Source: Datisca glomerata (taxonomy: Eukaryota; Streptophyta; Magnoliopsida; Cucurbitales; Datiscaceae). Taken from it: DNA of 64,000 bases. The position numbers were made by a program, and so were the translations under genes. The stretch's first letter is position 1. Every line of letters starts with the position of its first letter. The notes below the pieces were generated by a model. It did not search any database and was not told the origin of the DNA. It saw nothing but the letters and a program-made list of their open reading frames with translations. Location: positions 2,096,077-2,160,076 of the forward strand of contig QANY01008042.1 of NCBI GenBank assembly GCA_003255025.1. Reading direction: 5' to 3'. Positions 10,611 to 21,185 of the stretch are shown one piece after another.

Positions 10611-13284
10611 AATACAAAGAGTTATCATAACCATTGTCGCCAAGAATCAATCTGTGTAAAAATAAACTAAAAAAATATGTGACTTAAAAGAACTCGTGAA
10701 AGAAAGTTTTAGACTAAATTTTATTTAAACAAGTTTTAGACCAAATTTTATCAAAATCAATTCGTCTATCAATCATTTATTAGTTGATGTTTTAACATTA
10801 CTTATGATAATTTTACCGACTAGCCAATAAATATTGTTCAAATAAAATCTAGTATACAACTTGATCAGTCTACTATTATTTCGAAAATATAAGGGTTTGA
10901 CTTGTTAAAATTGTAGCAAATAAGAAATAAAAGTTGTAAAAGTAACCATCTAGTATTATTCCGAAAAGTTACAAATTGTTTGGCGTATGTATGGATGGTA
11001 CGAAATGCCTAAAGAGAATTCTTGAATAGCGAACAACTAAAGTTATTACTCACTACATAAAAAAAATTTCATTAATGAAAGATGTAAATCCATTGGAAAA
11101 TCCTAACGATTTTCCACAAAGTGGTGACGAAAGGTATAACTTGTACAAATCTTTCCATTATCCAATTCAATCTGATCCATCCGTTCGTAAAGCTATTTAC
11201 ATGATCACATACATTTCTGGAACACCTTTAACATGGGGACAAATAGTCAATTTTGAAATAACTTATTGTTAACCTCTATTATTTCAGAGTTTCTAGTATA
11301 ATTACTCTAACTTGATAGTGGAATACTCTAAAGTTTTATTCTTCGTTTGTTTCCGATGATATTTGTAACAAACATTCTTTTAGATTCTGCTGATTTTTTT
11401 CTTTATGTTTTCTTTTGTTGATTCTTTTATTTTATTTTGATAATATGTTGAGTTATGTTAAATGATGAAAGTGTTGTGGAAGTGTCAACTTAGCTGAAAC
11501 GTTCTGATGCATCAATTGATTCCTGTCACCAACAACCTTATATAAAAAACCATCATTCTATCAAATCGTCATATACTTGTTAGTGAAATCACACGTCTTT
11601 CATGTGCTCTTATTTTTCCACCATCATAAGTGAATTTCAGAAGCCTCGTACCCTAATTTTCGCAAAAATCCAAATAATTATGATCATTTGGTAATGGAGT
11701 TTCTGAGAAAAATTAGGCCATGAGGATTTTAAAATTCGTGTCTAATCTGGAGAAAAGAAGAACACGTGATAGGCATCTGCCCTCAGTAATGGATATCTGG
11801 CAACTTGATGGCAGGAAGTTTTTTTTTTCTAACTTGAAAAACTTAAGGTTTTAATTATTATTTATATCTATATCTGAAAGTGTAGAAGTGTGGAAAAAAT
11901 ATTTTTAAACAATACTATCCTAACTTCCTTTTAAATTTTTTATATTATTCTTAAACTCAAAATTAAACATACAAAATCATTTAAGAGTTTTCAACCATTT
12001 TGTTCAAATTATCATATTTAAATACGTTTCTTATTCATTAGTACTATTTACAGTATAAATAAATGAGACTAATTTATATTTATATTTATATTATATATAA
12101 ATGGGCTAAAAGGGAGAAATGTTTTTCGACAACAATTATCCTCACTACTTCATGAAATTTCTTATTCATCCTTCACAAATGTTAAGATTAAATAATAATA
12201 ATTTTAATTTAAATGATTGACAATCAATGTGTTTAATTTAATTATGATAACATGTATAAATGAAACAAGATGCACAGAAAAAAGCGTAACAAATGAATCA
12301 AACGTAAATTTCTTAGTCAAACACATTTAAAAAGAATAGAGTTTGAAGCATCAATATATATATTTGAATATATTTAAAGGGAATCTAATATATTTTTATG
12401 AATTCTACTAACAATGCTCTATATAATATTTGTGCACATATGTTTAGTACGTTTTCTTCTTGAGAAATATTACATTAATAAAAATTGTATTGTTTAACTT
12501 ATAACGTGCAATGCACCTTACGCTATATTAAAAAAATGGTATGTCAACGAATATATCATGAAATAAGTCCATATATTTGGTTAAAAAATTGTTCAAACTA
12601 TGTACATCACACTTACAAATGGACTAATAAAGTAAAATGTTGAATTGATTACTACCCCTGGGTAAATTGATTTTTTTCAAGATACATGTTTAGTAAATTA
12701 AACTACTTATTTTATTTAAAGGAAAAATGCAATTTTGGTCTTTATATATGAGTTAAATTGTCTCATTTAAGTTCCCGATTATTTCAGATACTGCACCCTT
12801 AAATCTCTATGTTGAATCAGTCTATGTTGTTGATAACCTAGACGTTTATAATTAACATCGATGTGTGTTTCTGTTGCAACCACACCAAAGAATCTTACTG
12901 ACAAATAAAACGTTGAATCAACAACACCTCTTAACGTAACCAAATTTCCTTTGTTCTTTGTTCTGCTTTTCTTCTGTATCAATTTTACGCTCTGTTCAAC
13001 CAAGTTGTTTCACATGTAAAAGAAGAAAAAGAAGTACAAAGTCCTTCACAAAATATAGGTAAAGGGTAGAAACTCTACCTTTAAACTTGTAAGTAAAAAT
13101 CTTAATATTACCATGTGGGAAAGCAGGAAAACATCATTTACAAGGGACCTTTTCAAGAACTAATCTTAAAACGCATCTTTGTAAATGTTTCTCTTCTAAA
13201 TTACCTATCCATAATCTAATCTACAGAAATTCCTATTCTATCTTCTTATGTATGACCCAAAAACACGAAAACCCGAAAAACCTG
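10611..13284. other. Intergenic spacer left of ANT1
   Basis: AT-rich. A short open frame at 11075-11272 (65 codons) resembles nothing I know and has no neighbours to support it. 12095-12240 carries a dispersed repeat also found at 15965-16110. The last few hundred bases (about 13020-13284) should contain the 3' UTR and polyadenylation region of ANT1, which is transcribed leftward; AATAAA-like words are too common here to pick one. Confidence 0.5.
12095..12240. repeat. Dispersed repeat, copy 1 (left of ANT1)
   Basis: A roughly 140-bp block that includes TCACTACTTCATGAAATTTC and ATGTTAAGATTAAATAAT. It is about 70% similar by eye to 15965-16110, in the same orientation. Its start also resembles short motifs at about 11890 and 16380, suggesting a MITE family end. 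It flanks ANT1 on the downstream side. Confidence 0.5.
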
Positions 13285-15594
13285 TCAAACGCCGACTATT
13301 GTGTTATAAGTTCCATAGGCAGCGAAAAGCAATCCAGACAACAGAATGACAAAATCCAAGGCTCTCTGCCAGTAACTTAGGGAAGAACCTAATACTTTTA
13401 GGTGAAATATTGCCGGCAAAACAAATGAGATCAGAGCACATACAGTACTTCCGACAAGCGAAGCAAATACGCCAAAACCCGGCACGCATGAAGCCAATAC
13501 TGCCAACCCGGTCACCAAAATTGCACGACTCACATACATCGCGAACTTTCCTAGTTGCGTTGAAATCTCATCATTGTTATCAGAGACCTTCTGGAACCAT
13601 ATGCTCTTCTTTAACTTGTCCTCCACGATCTCGTTAATCGGATGCACCATTATTGGGAATGTGAACACCAGCCCCACACACAAGCCAATCTGTTTCCATT
13701 TATACGATGAGAATAATTATAGTCTGGGCCAAGTTTAAGAAATTAATTTGGAATATGATATCATTGAAAGCAAAATCTCATTAAGATTGAATGTGAAATG
13801 AACAAAAAACTTTAAATACCTTGAACAAATAGATGATTTCTCTCGGTTGTTACCAACTAAGCTCGTATATGAATATGTGAGTGCACGCACGCATACACTA
13901 TGCACGCACATTCATAGATTAAGCCTGTGAACTAAAAGTCTTGGGCGTATAGGATTCTTTTCAATATAAAATCATTATATGCTTTTGTTACAAAGTAACT
14001 GAACGAAAAATACGAAAGTGGTCCAGTGGTCCATTATATATAAATAACATATACAAACAAAGACAAAACATACAGCTTGGCATAGTATAGCATCTATAAT
14101 ATATTGCCTACTAAGCGTTCCATGATCTTGATTCCTATAAACGAAATAACTAGCTCTACTTGATTGAATTTGATTCGATGGAAAAACATGGAGCTGAAAT
14201 AACTGACTCAATACACATTTTAAAGATAAGGTAATTGAACTTCCACAATAAAACAAAGTAAACTAATATTTTTAACACTTAACTCTTTACCTATGGTAGA
14301 TTAAAAAATCTTAGGAACAGGACAGAAACAGGGCAGAGTGCATGTGAGTGGTTATGGGTGTGTTTGTTTGTTGTAAACAATAGTGATTTCTTAGTTTCTG
14401 ACAGATGAGAATCAGAAAGAAGGTTTAGATTACCTGAACTGCTATGGTAGACCAATTATGGGGAAGATTGAGAGTGACAATGTCTCTGGTATTATCTCCA
14501 AAAGCCATATAACCAAAGAAACCAAACAAAACATAAACAATGGTTATCCCAGTGAAAGTCTGAGCTAATAAACGTGGGAATGTAGCTCTATCTCTCATTG
14601 AAGCTTCCAAAGCCAAAGTCATCCCAAATCCTTCAAAACAAAACACAGCCATTCCTCCAGCAAATGGTAAACCTCCTATTTGGGATGTGATTGCCGTTCT
14701 TTCTTTGAAAGAAAATTCACCTCCTATTGCTTGTTGTATGTCTTCCTTCACCACTATTACCATTGCTAATGCATTACAGATGTTGGCAAAGAAGCTAAAA
14801 GGGGCTAAAGCAGATAGACTGCCAATCCATGACAACCCAATTTCAATTGGTGCTAACAGAAATATGTAGGATGAAAATGAGAGGCCATGACCTTTGAATA
14901 CAGATGAAAGGTTTTGTCCAATAAAAACCAAGTATGCTACTGAGCCTCCACATTGTGCCATGAAAATGAGAGATTCAGTTAGGTAGCGACCTGTCTTTCC
15001 CATGCATATATGCCCCAAATCACCAAATGTTCTCGTTCCCATTGATTCCTCTTCTGATGCTAACTTCTCCCTGCATTGAACCTAATCAACACAGATTCTA
15101 GAGTAATTAGTACAATAACTCATATAGAATCGAAGATAACCACTTCGTGAATTCATTCTAATGCTTTTTAAAATAGCTTATTTAGAATTAGAGATAATAT
15201 CTACTATGAACATACTAGAGTTTCCATTATCAAACAGATAGTCAGATAAAAATTGGTTTACAAACGAAAGAATTTCTCGTCTGGCGGATACGAAATCAAA
15301 TTCAAAACTCCATCAAACGTTCCATCTCTGAAAATGGAAAAACGAATGATTGAAAGGAACAGAAACAAGACTGACCAGGAGGAGCATGCAATAATAGGTC
15401 GAGACGCCAGCAATGATAACGCCAAGGCAGCCAGCAAGCCAGCCAGCGATTCTGAAAGCAAAAGGAAGGCCGAGCACGCCGGTACCAACAATGGAAACTA
15501 TAATATTCCCTAGAGTTTGAACTGTTGAAGCTGTACCCAATGAAGAAGAAGACTCCAGCAGAGGAATTCTTGCACTTTTTCTTCCTTGCTCCAT
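13285..15594 (-). CDS. ANT1: ANT1-type aromatic and neutral amino acid transporter
   Basis: Three coding exons on the minus strand: 15594-15376 (219 nt), 15081-14434 (648 nt) and 13689-13285 (405 nt including TGA), all phase 0. Introns are 294 and 744 nt with GT-AG ends. The product is about 423 aa, a multi-spanning AAAP-family permease. Exon 1 has an acidic/Ser N-terminus with the PLLES motif, then the first membrane segment (GNIIVSIVGTGVLGLPFAF). Exon 2 has AQCGGSVAYLVFIGQNLSS and FAGGMAVFCFEGFGMTLALE; exon 3 has FTFPIMVHPINEI and ends YGTYNTIVGV. These motifs match Arabidopsis ANT1 (AROMATIC AND NEUTRAL TRANSPORTER 1), known to carry aromatic and neutral amino acids and auxin in heterologous assays. 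Membrane location is inferred from the family. The start was chosen by comparison with ANT1, although the frame stays open upstream to an ATG at 15780. No disabling change was seen. Confidence 0.93.
13690..14433 (-). other. ANT1: ANT1 intron 2
   Basis: Donor GTAATC after AVQ, acceptor ...GAAACAG before ATTGGC, giving the family-typical AVQ-IGLCVGL. The intron is AT-rich and 744 nt long; open frames inside it (about 13975-14256) are chance. Confidence 0.88.
15082..15375 (-). other. ANT1: ANT1 intron 1
   Basis: Donor GTCAGT follows the Leu-Leu-Leu codons; the acceptor is ...GATTAG before GTTCAATGC. This junction gives LLL-VQCREKL, the spacing expected for the family. An alternative using a donor 4 nt later and an AG in the exon would drop the Gln-Cys and fits worse. 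Confidence 0.85.
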
Positions 15595-15964
15595 GATTGA
15601 TGATTGCCCAAGATGGATACTGGTTTTTTCGCTGCCTCTTTTAAGCGGTTGTGTAGCTTTGTTGGGTTGGCAGATATAGTCGCTATCTTTCTCATTAGGG
15701 AACCTGTAGTTTTCTCTAATTTTATAGTGGGAATTCGAATTGACAGGTCTCAAAAGTTGCACATGGGAATTATAATTCAATTGTAGTTATACGGTTGAAA
15801 ATTTGTTGTTGTAATTTTGAGAGACATGATAAAAGGAAGAATCATTTAATAATATATAATAGTCATAAAATATAGTACATTTCATATATTAGACTTATAC
15901 TCGGTTTACGTGTAATACTCGTGTGTTAGTACTAACATATATATGTAATTAGTCGTGTGCTATT
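15595..15964 (-). promoter_or_regulatory. ANT1: ANT1 upstream region and putative 5' leader
   Basis: Upstream of the chosen start the ANT1 frame remains open for 62 more codons to an ATG at 15780. This stretch has none of the transporter's features and probably is 5' UTR. Beyond about 15790 the DNA becomes strongly AT-rich (several TATA-like words around 15845-15950). No individual promoter element can be assigned. Confidence 0.4.
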
Positions 15965-16110
15965 ATACAAATGAGAGGAAATGGAAAGAAACATTTTTGA
16001 ACATAAGTTACGCTCACTATTTTATGAAATTCTTTAATTGTCCTTTATAAATATCAAGATTAAATATGAGTAATTTTAAACTAAATCATTAATTAAACTT
16101 TTAATTTTTT
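15965..16110. repeat. Dispersed repeat, copy 2 (right of ANT1)
   Basis: Second copy of the block at 12095-12240, same orientation, sharing TCACTATTTTATGAAATTC and ATCAAGATTAAATATGA. Together the copies bracket ANT1 and its leader. Confidence 0.5.
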
Positions 16111-16415
16111 AGACAACATTGTCTAAATTATTTTTAGAAATTCTTAATTACGTACATAATAATTAAGTAGTATATATTATTTATATAGCTCCATGAATTA
16201 TCTTAGTGACATGTTGTAAAAAATCTTAATTACAACGTATATCTTAGTTTGTTAGACTATACTTTTTTTTTCAACACAATATATTGTGTAACTTAAATTT
16301 ATTTCTATTGTATAGTCATACTATATATAAAAATGGAGTTGATAAAAAAATAAAAAATAAAATATAAAAAACGGAGACGTTGAAAAAAAATATTTTAGGC
16401 AACATTATTCTTTTA

Positions 16416-17935
16416 TGGCTCGTTTGACAGTCGGGATAGTACTGGTAGTACTGTATTAAATATGTCGGACTGTACTATATTGTACTGTACTGAATTAAAT
16501 AATATTGTCTAGTGTTTGGTGTTGTATTAGATAAAAAATTGTATTACTTGTACAACGTTTGACACATCATAATACTGGATTATTGTAAAATTATTTGTCA
16601 TAATTTGATTTACATAAGTCTGTTTAGAACTCATTAACATACTATTTAACATTTTCAACTACAGAATAAACAGTCATTCAACCATCAATAATAATAATTA
16701 AAATACTTCAAAAAAGATCTTGAAACGTCATCATTCATTTTCATAATTTATAATAATATTCATACAAAAACTCATCACCAAGGCATCACAAAATAAGATT
16801 TCATGAGCTCAAAAAGAATCTGTGTAGCCCTAAATTGCCCAATTCCATTAATATAAGGAAGAGTAAACTTGAACCTTTATTCCTGGCTTTATATGAATAC
16901 ATTAGCCTCATACCCCATTAAACTACAGAAACCAGATCAAATCAAACACTCCAAAATAAAAATCTTTGAAATTCCAATTATCAGAAAACAAAATAATATT
17001 TCATAGTTAATGAATCCAATAATTTTAGTTAAGTACACGTAAATAAGATTGAATCCAAAGTCTAACTCATAAATTGGTCAATTTTGAGTCTGTAATTGAT
17101 CTGACAATAATTTGCAGGAGGAAAGGGAAAAATGAAAATCAACAAACAAACATCTCAGTGCTAAGTTTTTTGTTGATACGTAGTACAAAAAATTGAATAA
17201 TGCATAAAATCCTACACCGACTAATTCTAAGAAAATATTGAAGTAAACAGGGTTAATCGAACTCACTGATAATTAATTTCAAAACAAAAAAGAACTCACT
17301 GATAATTTTCAAAAGAGTTGAAGACCAGCGTTAGACACGAATCCATTGGAACAGCGTAATTTGAACATGTCAATGAACGAAGAATCGAGAGAGAGAGGGA
17401 GAGAGAGAGAGAGAGAGTTACAACAAAACCCAGGAATGTTTTGGTCGGGTAATAAAGTCATAAACCGATGGAACCAACAAGAATGCAGATCTGACAACAA
17501 AAATGGAAGAAGAGGAAAAGGAAGAGGTTTACCTCGTGTGGGCAGGATGACAGAATGACTTAGTTTTGTGGGTCTGTTTGAGTGGCTTAGTTCGGTGGGT
17601 CTATAGGTGGCAGGAATGAAGAAGTCTTCGTCGGGGTCTTCATCGGTGGGTCTGTCGGGTCTTCTTCGGTGAGTCTATCTGACGAAGTCTTCGTCGAGTA
17701 TCTTCGTGTGAGGTTCGTCACTTCGTGTCGGCATAAAGGCAGAATGGCTTAGTTAGTCTTAGTCCCGTTTAGTCCCCTCTTTTAGGAGGGGACTAAATTA
17801 TACAGTGTGGGTGGGACTGAAGAGTCCCATCATATTAGTTAGTACGAGTCTCATATTTTTACCAAACATCGGACAATACTATTTTAATATCAGCCTCATT
17901 TTAGTACTGTACAGTGCGAGCTACCAAACAAGCTC
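16416..17935. mobile_element. PIF/Harbinger-like non-autonomous element, about 1.5 kb
   Basis: Left end TGGCTCGTTTG and right end (reverse complement) GAGCTTGTTTG match at 8 of 11 positions, and TTA flanks both ends (16413-16415, 17936-17938), the target size of PIF/Harbinger. Subterminal regions are rich in AGTACTGTA-like words at both ends. The interior carries a purine-rich GA tract (about 17387-17418), many GGTCTTCGTCGG-like words (17610-17720) and a strong hairpin at 17768-17797. No transposase is recognisable. The element may have picked up host sequence. Confidence 0.55.
17768..17797. repeat. Perfect 12-bp inverted repeat (hairpin)
   Basis: TTTAGTCCCCTC and GAGGGGACTAAA are exact reverse complements separated by 6 nt. 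It lies inside the Harbinger-like element near its right end. Confidence 0.85.
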
Positions 17936-18168
17936 TTATAATCTTAGAATCACTAAATTTTCATAACTTTGGGTCCTTCGTTGACTTCTGGAGTCAACGA
18001 TGCCATTTTTTTCCATCAAGGAGACTGCTGGCCCTTGGGATGGACCCGTTTATTGGCTTAATGCCCTCGTTCGTTCTCTCACGCTAGCTATCTAATTGGG
18101 TGTTCCTATAGATTTCGGATAATAATGGACTTTTAGGTTTTTTAATTTGGTACTCAAATAAATAATTA

Positions 18169-18223
<55 letters not shown>

Positions 18224-18572
18224 TAAAATGTATTAAAAGTCGGGAAGATATGAGAATCATTTTTGAACATTTTTTTTTATTTATTATAATACATTACCTA
18301 AAATAACATTATGATTTACTTGTAGCATCAAATAATTGGTTACTTTTAGAACTATAATAAACTGAAAGTAAGTATTAACTTCTTAAGTTCATTAACTTAT
18401 TTAATGACTTTGAAAGAATAACAAAAATAATTAATAAATAAATTTTAAGTTAATTTTAATATGATAACTTTGAGGAATTTGTGACATGTTATTTAAAAAA
18501 TTATAGAAAAAACTATAGCTTTATACTAATCTAAAAATATACAAGGAAAGTGAATTATTGATGTAGAACTTT
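17936..18572. other. Spacer with TG microsatellite
   Basis: Non-coding. Contains a 52-bp run of GT dinucleotides at 18171-18222 and otherwise AT-rich sequence. Confidence 0.6.
18171..18222. repeat. (GT)n microsatellite, 26 units
   Basis: Uninterrupted GT dinucleotides. Long perfect runs such as this are usually length-polymorphic. Confidence 0.97.
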
Positions 18573-18742
18573 GAATAATGTATTTTAAAATATAATTCAA
18601 TTACAACATACTTTTGAACACTTTAGTTATATTATATTTTATATGTTAGTATACCTTGAATAATGTATTTTAAAATATAATTCAATTACAACATACTTTT
18701 GAACACTTTAGTTATATTATATTTTATATGTTAGTATATTTA
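18573..18742. repeat. Tandem duplication, 85-bp unit, two copies
   Basis: Copy 1 at 18573-18657 and copy 2 from 18658 begin with GAATAATGTATTTTAAAAT and are nearly identical, diverging only at the last few bases. The near-identity indicates a recent duplication. Confidence 0.9.
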
Positions 18743-19489
18743 GTGTTTTATATAGTCACTTAAATTTTATTAATAAAAAAATATTTTTTAATAAAACAAT
18801 CAAGATCAAGTCTAAAATAAATATATGAAATAGGTTGTATACCTTTAATAATTTCACTTTATCTTTTAGTTTTTAGAGCACATTTCTATTATATACTCTC
18901 TCTTTTTTAAACATGATGTTTTTTACAATTTCGTTGAATAATAATATACCAACCAATAAAAATATTAACAATATAACATTATCTTTTTTCTACTCACATA
19001 AATTAGAAAAAATAATATGTGATAGATATGTATTTCTTTCTAATTCGCATAAACAAATAAGATTATAAATAATAATCATGATTATAAATATAATATTTTA
19101 AATACACGTGTAATGTATATGTGTTGACTAGTATATATATATATATTTCACAATCTGTACGTTGTTGATGTTACTATAAAAGATTAAATAAAATTGATTA
19201 AAATGTTTAATCGACTACAAAAATAGTTATGCTTGAGAAAATATATTGAGTTACATATGCAGCAAAATAAATATGTTTTGTAAGTTATAAATACTTTGAT
19301 GTGGGGATTGTATTTAACTCGAAATAAAAATTCAATTAGTTGCTGATAAATCGAAATGTTCTTATAACATGGAAGATGAAGGTAGCATATTTTTGGATCA
19401 CAATTTCCAACTATTATCTATATAATATTTAAAATGACCACTTAATCTACACATGGTAATACATGATTGAATTGTTTATAAATTATTAA
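18743..19489. other. AT-rich spacer
   Basis: No gene, transposon end or conserved motif is recognisable in about 750 bp. Confidence 0.5.
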
Positions 19490-21081
19490 TGACAATAAAT
19501 ATTTATCAATAGTAAAAATTTTCATATTGTGGATCTTAGAAAACGATTTTCTGGTTACTGTTGTCTTTAAATTTTTATTCTATGCATCACTCTTTTCGAA
19601 ATTCAATCGTTTATCCTTTTCTATATTTACGTAATCAGTTTTAATTAAATTAGTTAATTTTAACGTAACTATGAAGTTAATCAATTTCAATGTTCTAATC
19701 TAACATCTAATCTGATCTAAATATAATATTAATAATTGTAAGGGGTACGTGCAGTTAGATTCAATCGGTTAGTAGGTTATTTTTTTCATTGAACTGAATT
19801 CACCCGTTATCTAAATAACAAACCGAACCGAACCGGTATGTGGAACCAAACCTAACCTAAGTAATAATTTTGGTTCGAATATTTATGATTTTGAATTTGT
19901 GTTAAAGTATTAATCAGGGTTTCTGATATATATAATATTATAAATTTAAAATTTTATAAAAATAATCGGTTCGAACTGATTACTATTTTAGACAAAAAAT
20001 AACTGAGTCATTTTATAAATGACAATAAATATTTATCAATGGTAAAAATTTTCATACTGTGGATCTTAGAAAATGATTTTCTGGTTATTGTTGTCTTTAA
20101 ATTTTTATTCTATGCATCACTCTTTTCGAAATTCAATCGTTTATCCTTTTCTATATTTACGTAATCAGTTTTAATTAAATTAGTTAATTTTAACGTAACT
20201 ATGAAGTTAATCAATTTCAATGTTCTAATCTAACTTCTAATCTGATCTAAATATAATATTAATAATTGTAAGGGGTATGTGCAGTTAGATTCAATCGGTT
20301 AGTAGGTTATTTTTTTCATTGAACTGAATTCACCCGTTATCTAAGTAACAAACCGGACCGAACCGGTATGTGGAACCAAACCGAACCTAAGTAATAATTT
20401 TGGTTCGAATATTTATGATTTTGAATTTGTGTGTCAAAGTATTAATCAGGGGTTCTGATATATAATATTATAAATTTAAAATTTTATAAAAATAATCGGT
20501 TGGAACTGATTACTATTTTAGACAAAAAATAATTGAATTAAATTTATAAATGACAATAAATATTTATCAATAGTAAAAAATTTCATACTGTGGATCTTAG
20601 AAAACGATTTTCTGGTTACTGTTGTCTTTAAATTTTTATTCTATGCATCACTCTTTTCAAAATTCCATCATTTATACTTTTCTATATTTACGTAATCAGT
20701 TTTAATTAAATTAGTTAATTTTAACGTAACTATGAAGTTAATCAATTTCAATGTTCTAATCTAACATCTAATCTGATCTAAATATAATATTAATAATTGT
20801 AAGGGGTATGTGCAGTTAGATTCAATCGGTTAGTAGGTTATTTTTTTCATTGAACTGAATTCACTCGTTATCTAAGTAACAAACTGAACCGAACCGGTAT
20901 GTGGAACCAAACCGAACCTAAGTAATAATTTTGGTTCGAATATTTATGATTTTGAATTTGTGTGTCAAAGTATTAATCAGGGGTTCTGATATATAATATT
21001 ATAAATTTAAAATTTTATAAAAATAATCGGTTCGAACTGATTACTATTTTAGACAAAAAATAACTGAATCAAATTTATAAA
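19490..21081. repeat. Tandem triplication, about 531-bp unit
   Basis: Three head-to-tail copies start at 19490, 20020 and 20551, each with TGACAATAAATATTTATCAA. They differ at scattered positions and small indels, so they are recent. Each unit is about 250 bp of flanking sequence followed by the left part of a hAT-like MITE (AAGGGGTA... at 19740, 20270 and 20801). Only the third copy runs on to the MITE's right end at 21177. The duplication therefore happened after MITE insertion, with one breakpoint outside and one inside the MITE. Confidence 0.93.
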
Positions 21082-21177
21082 TCTTTAAATTAATCGAACG
21101 GAACCGAACCGATGACATAAAAGAATCAATCTAACCGATTTGACTCGGTCGGTTTGACTAATTTATGCACACCCCTA
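20801..21177. mobile_element. hAT-like MITE, complete copy within triplication
   Basis: Left end AAGGGGTATGTGCAG, right end ATGCACACCCCTA. Flanks ATAATTGT (20793-20800) and GTAATTGT (21178-21185) form a 7/8 match to an 8-bp target duplication, as expected for the hAT superfamily. Subterminal GGTTCGGTT-type words match the family at 48743-49775 and 62332-62882. No coding capacity. Confidence 0.75.
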
Positions 21178-21185
21178 GTAATTGT

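Noticed and set aside
11075..11272. 65-codon frame with Asn/Pro-rich start
   Set aside because: No family resemblance, splice support or neighbours; similar frames occur by chance in this DNA.
13975..14256. 93-codon frame on minus strand
   Set aside because: Lies wholly inside ANT1 intron 2, between well-supported splice sites.
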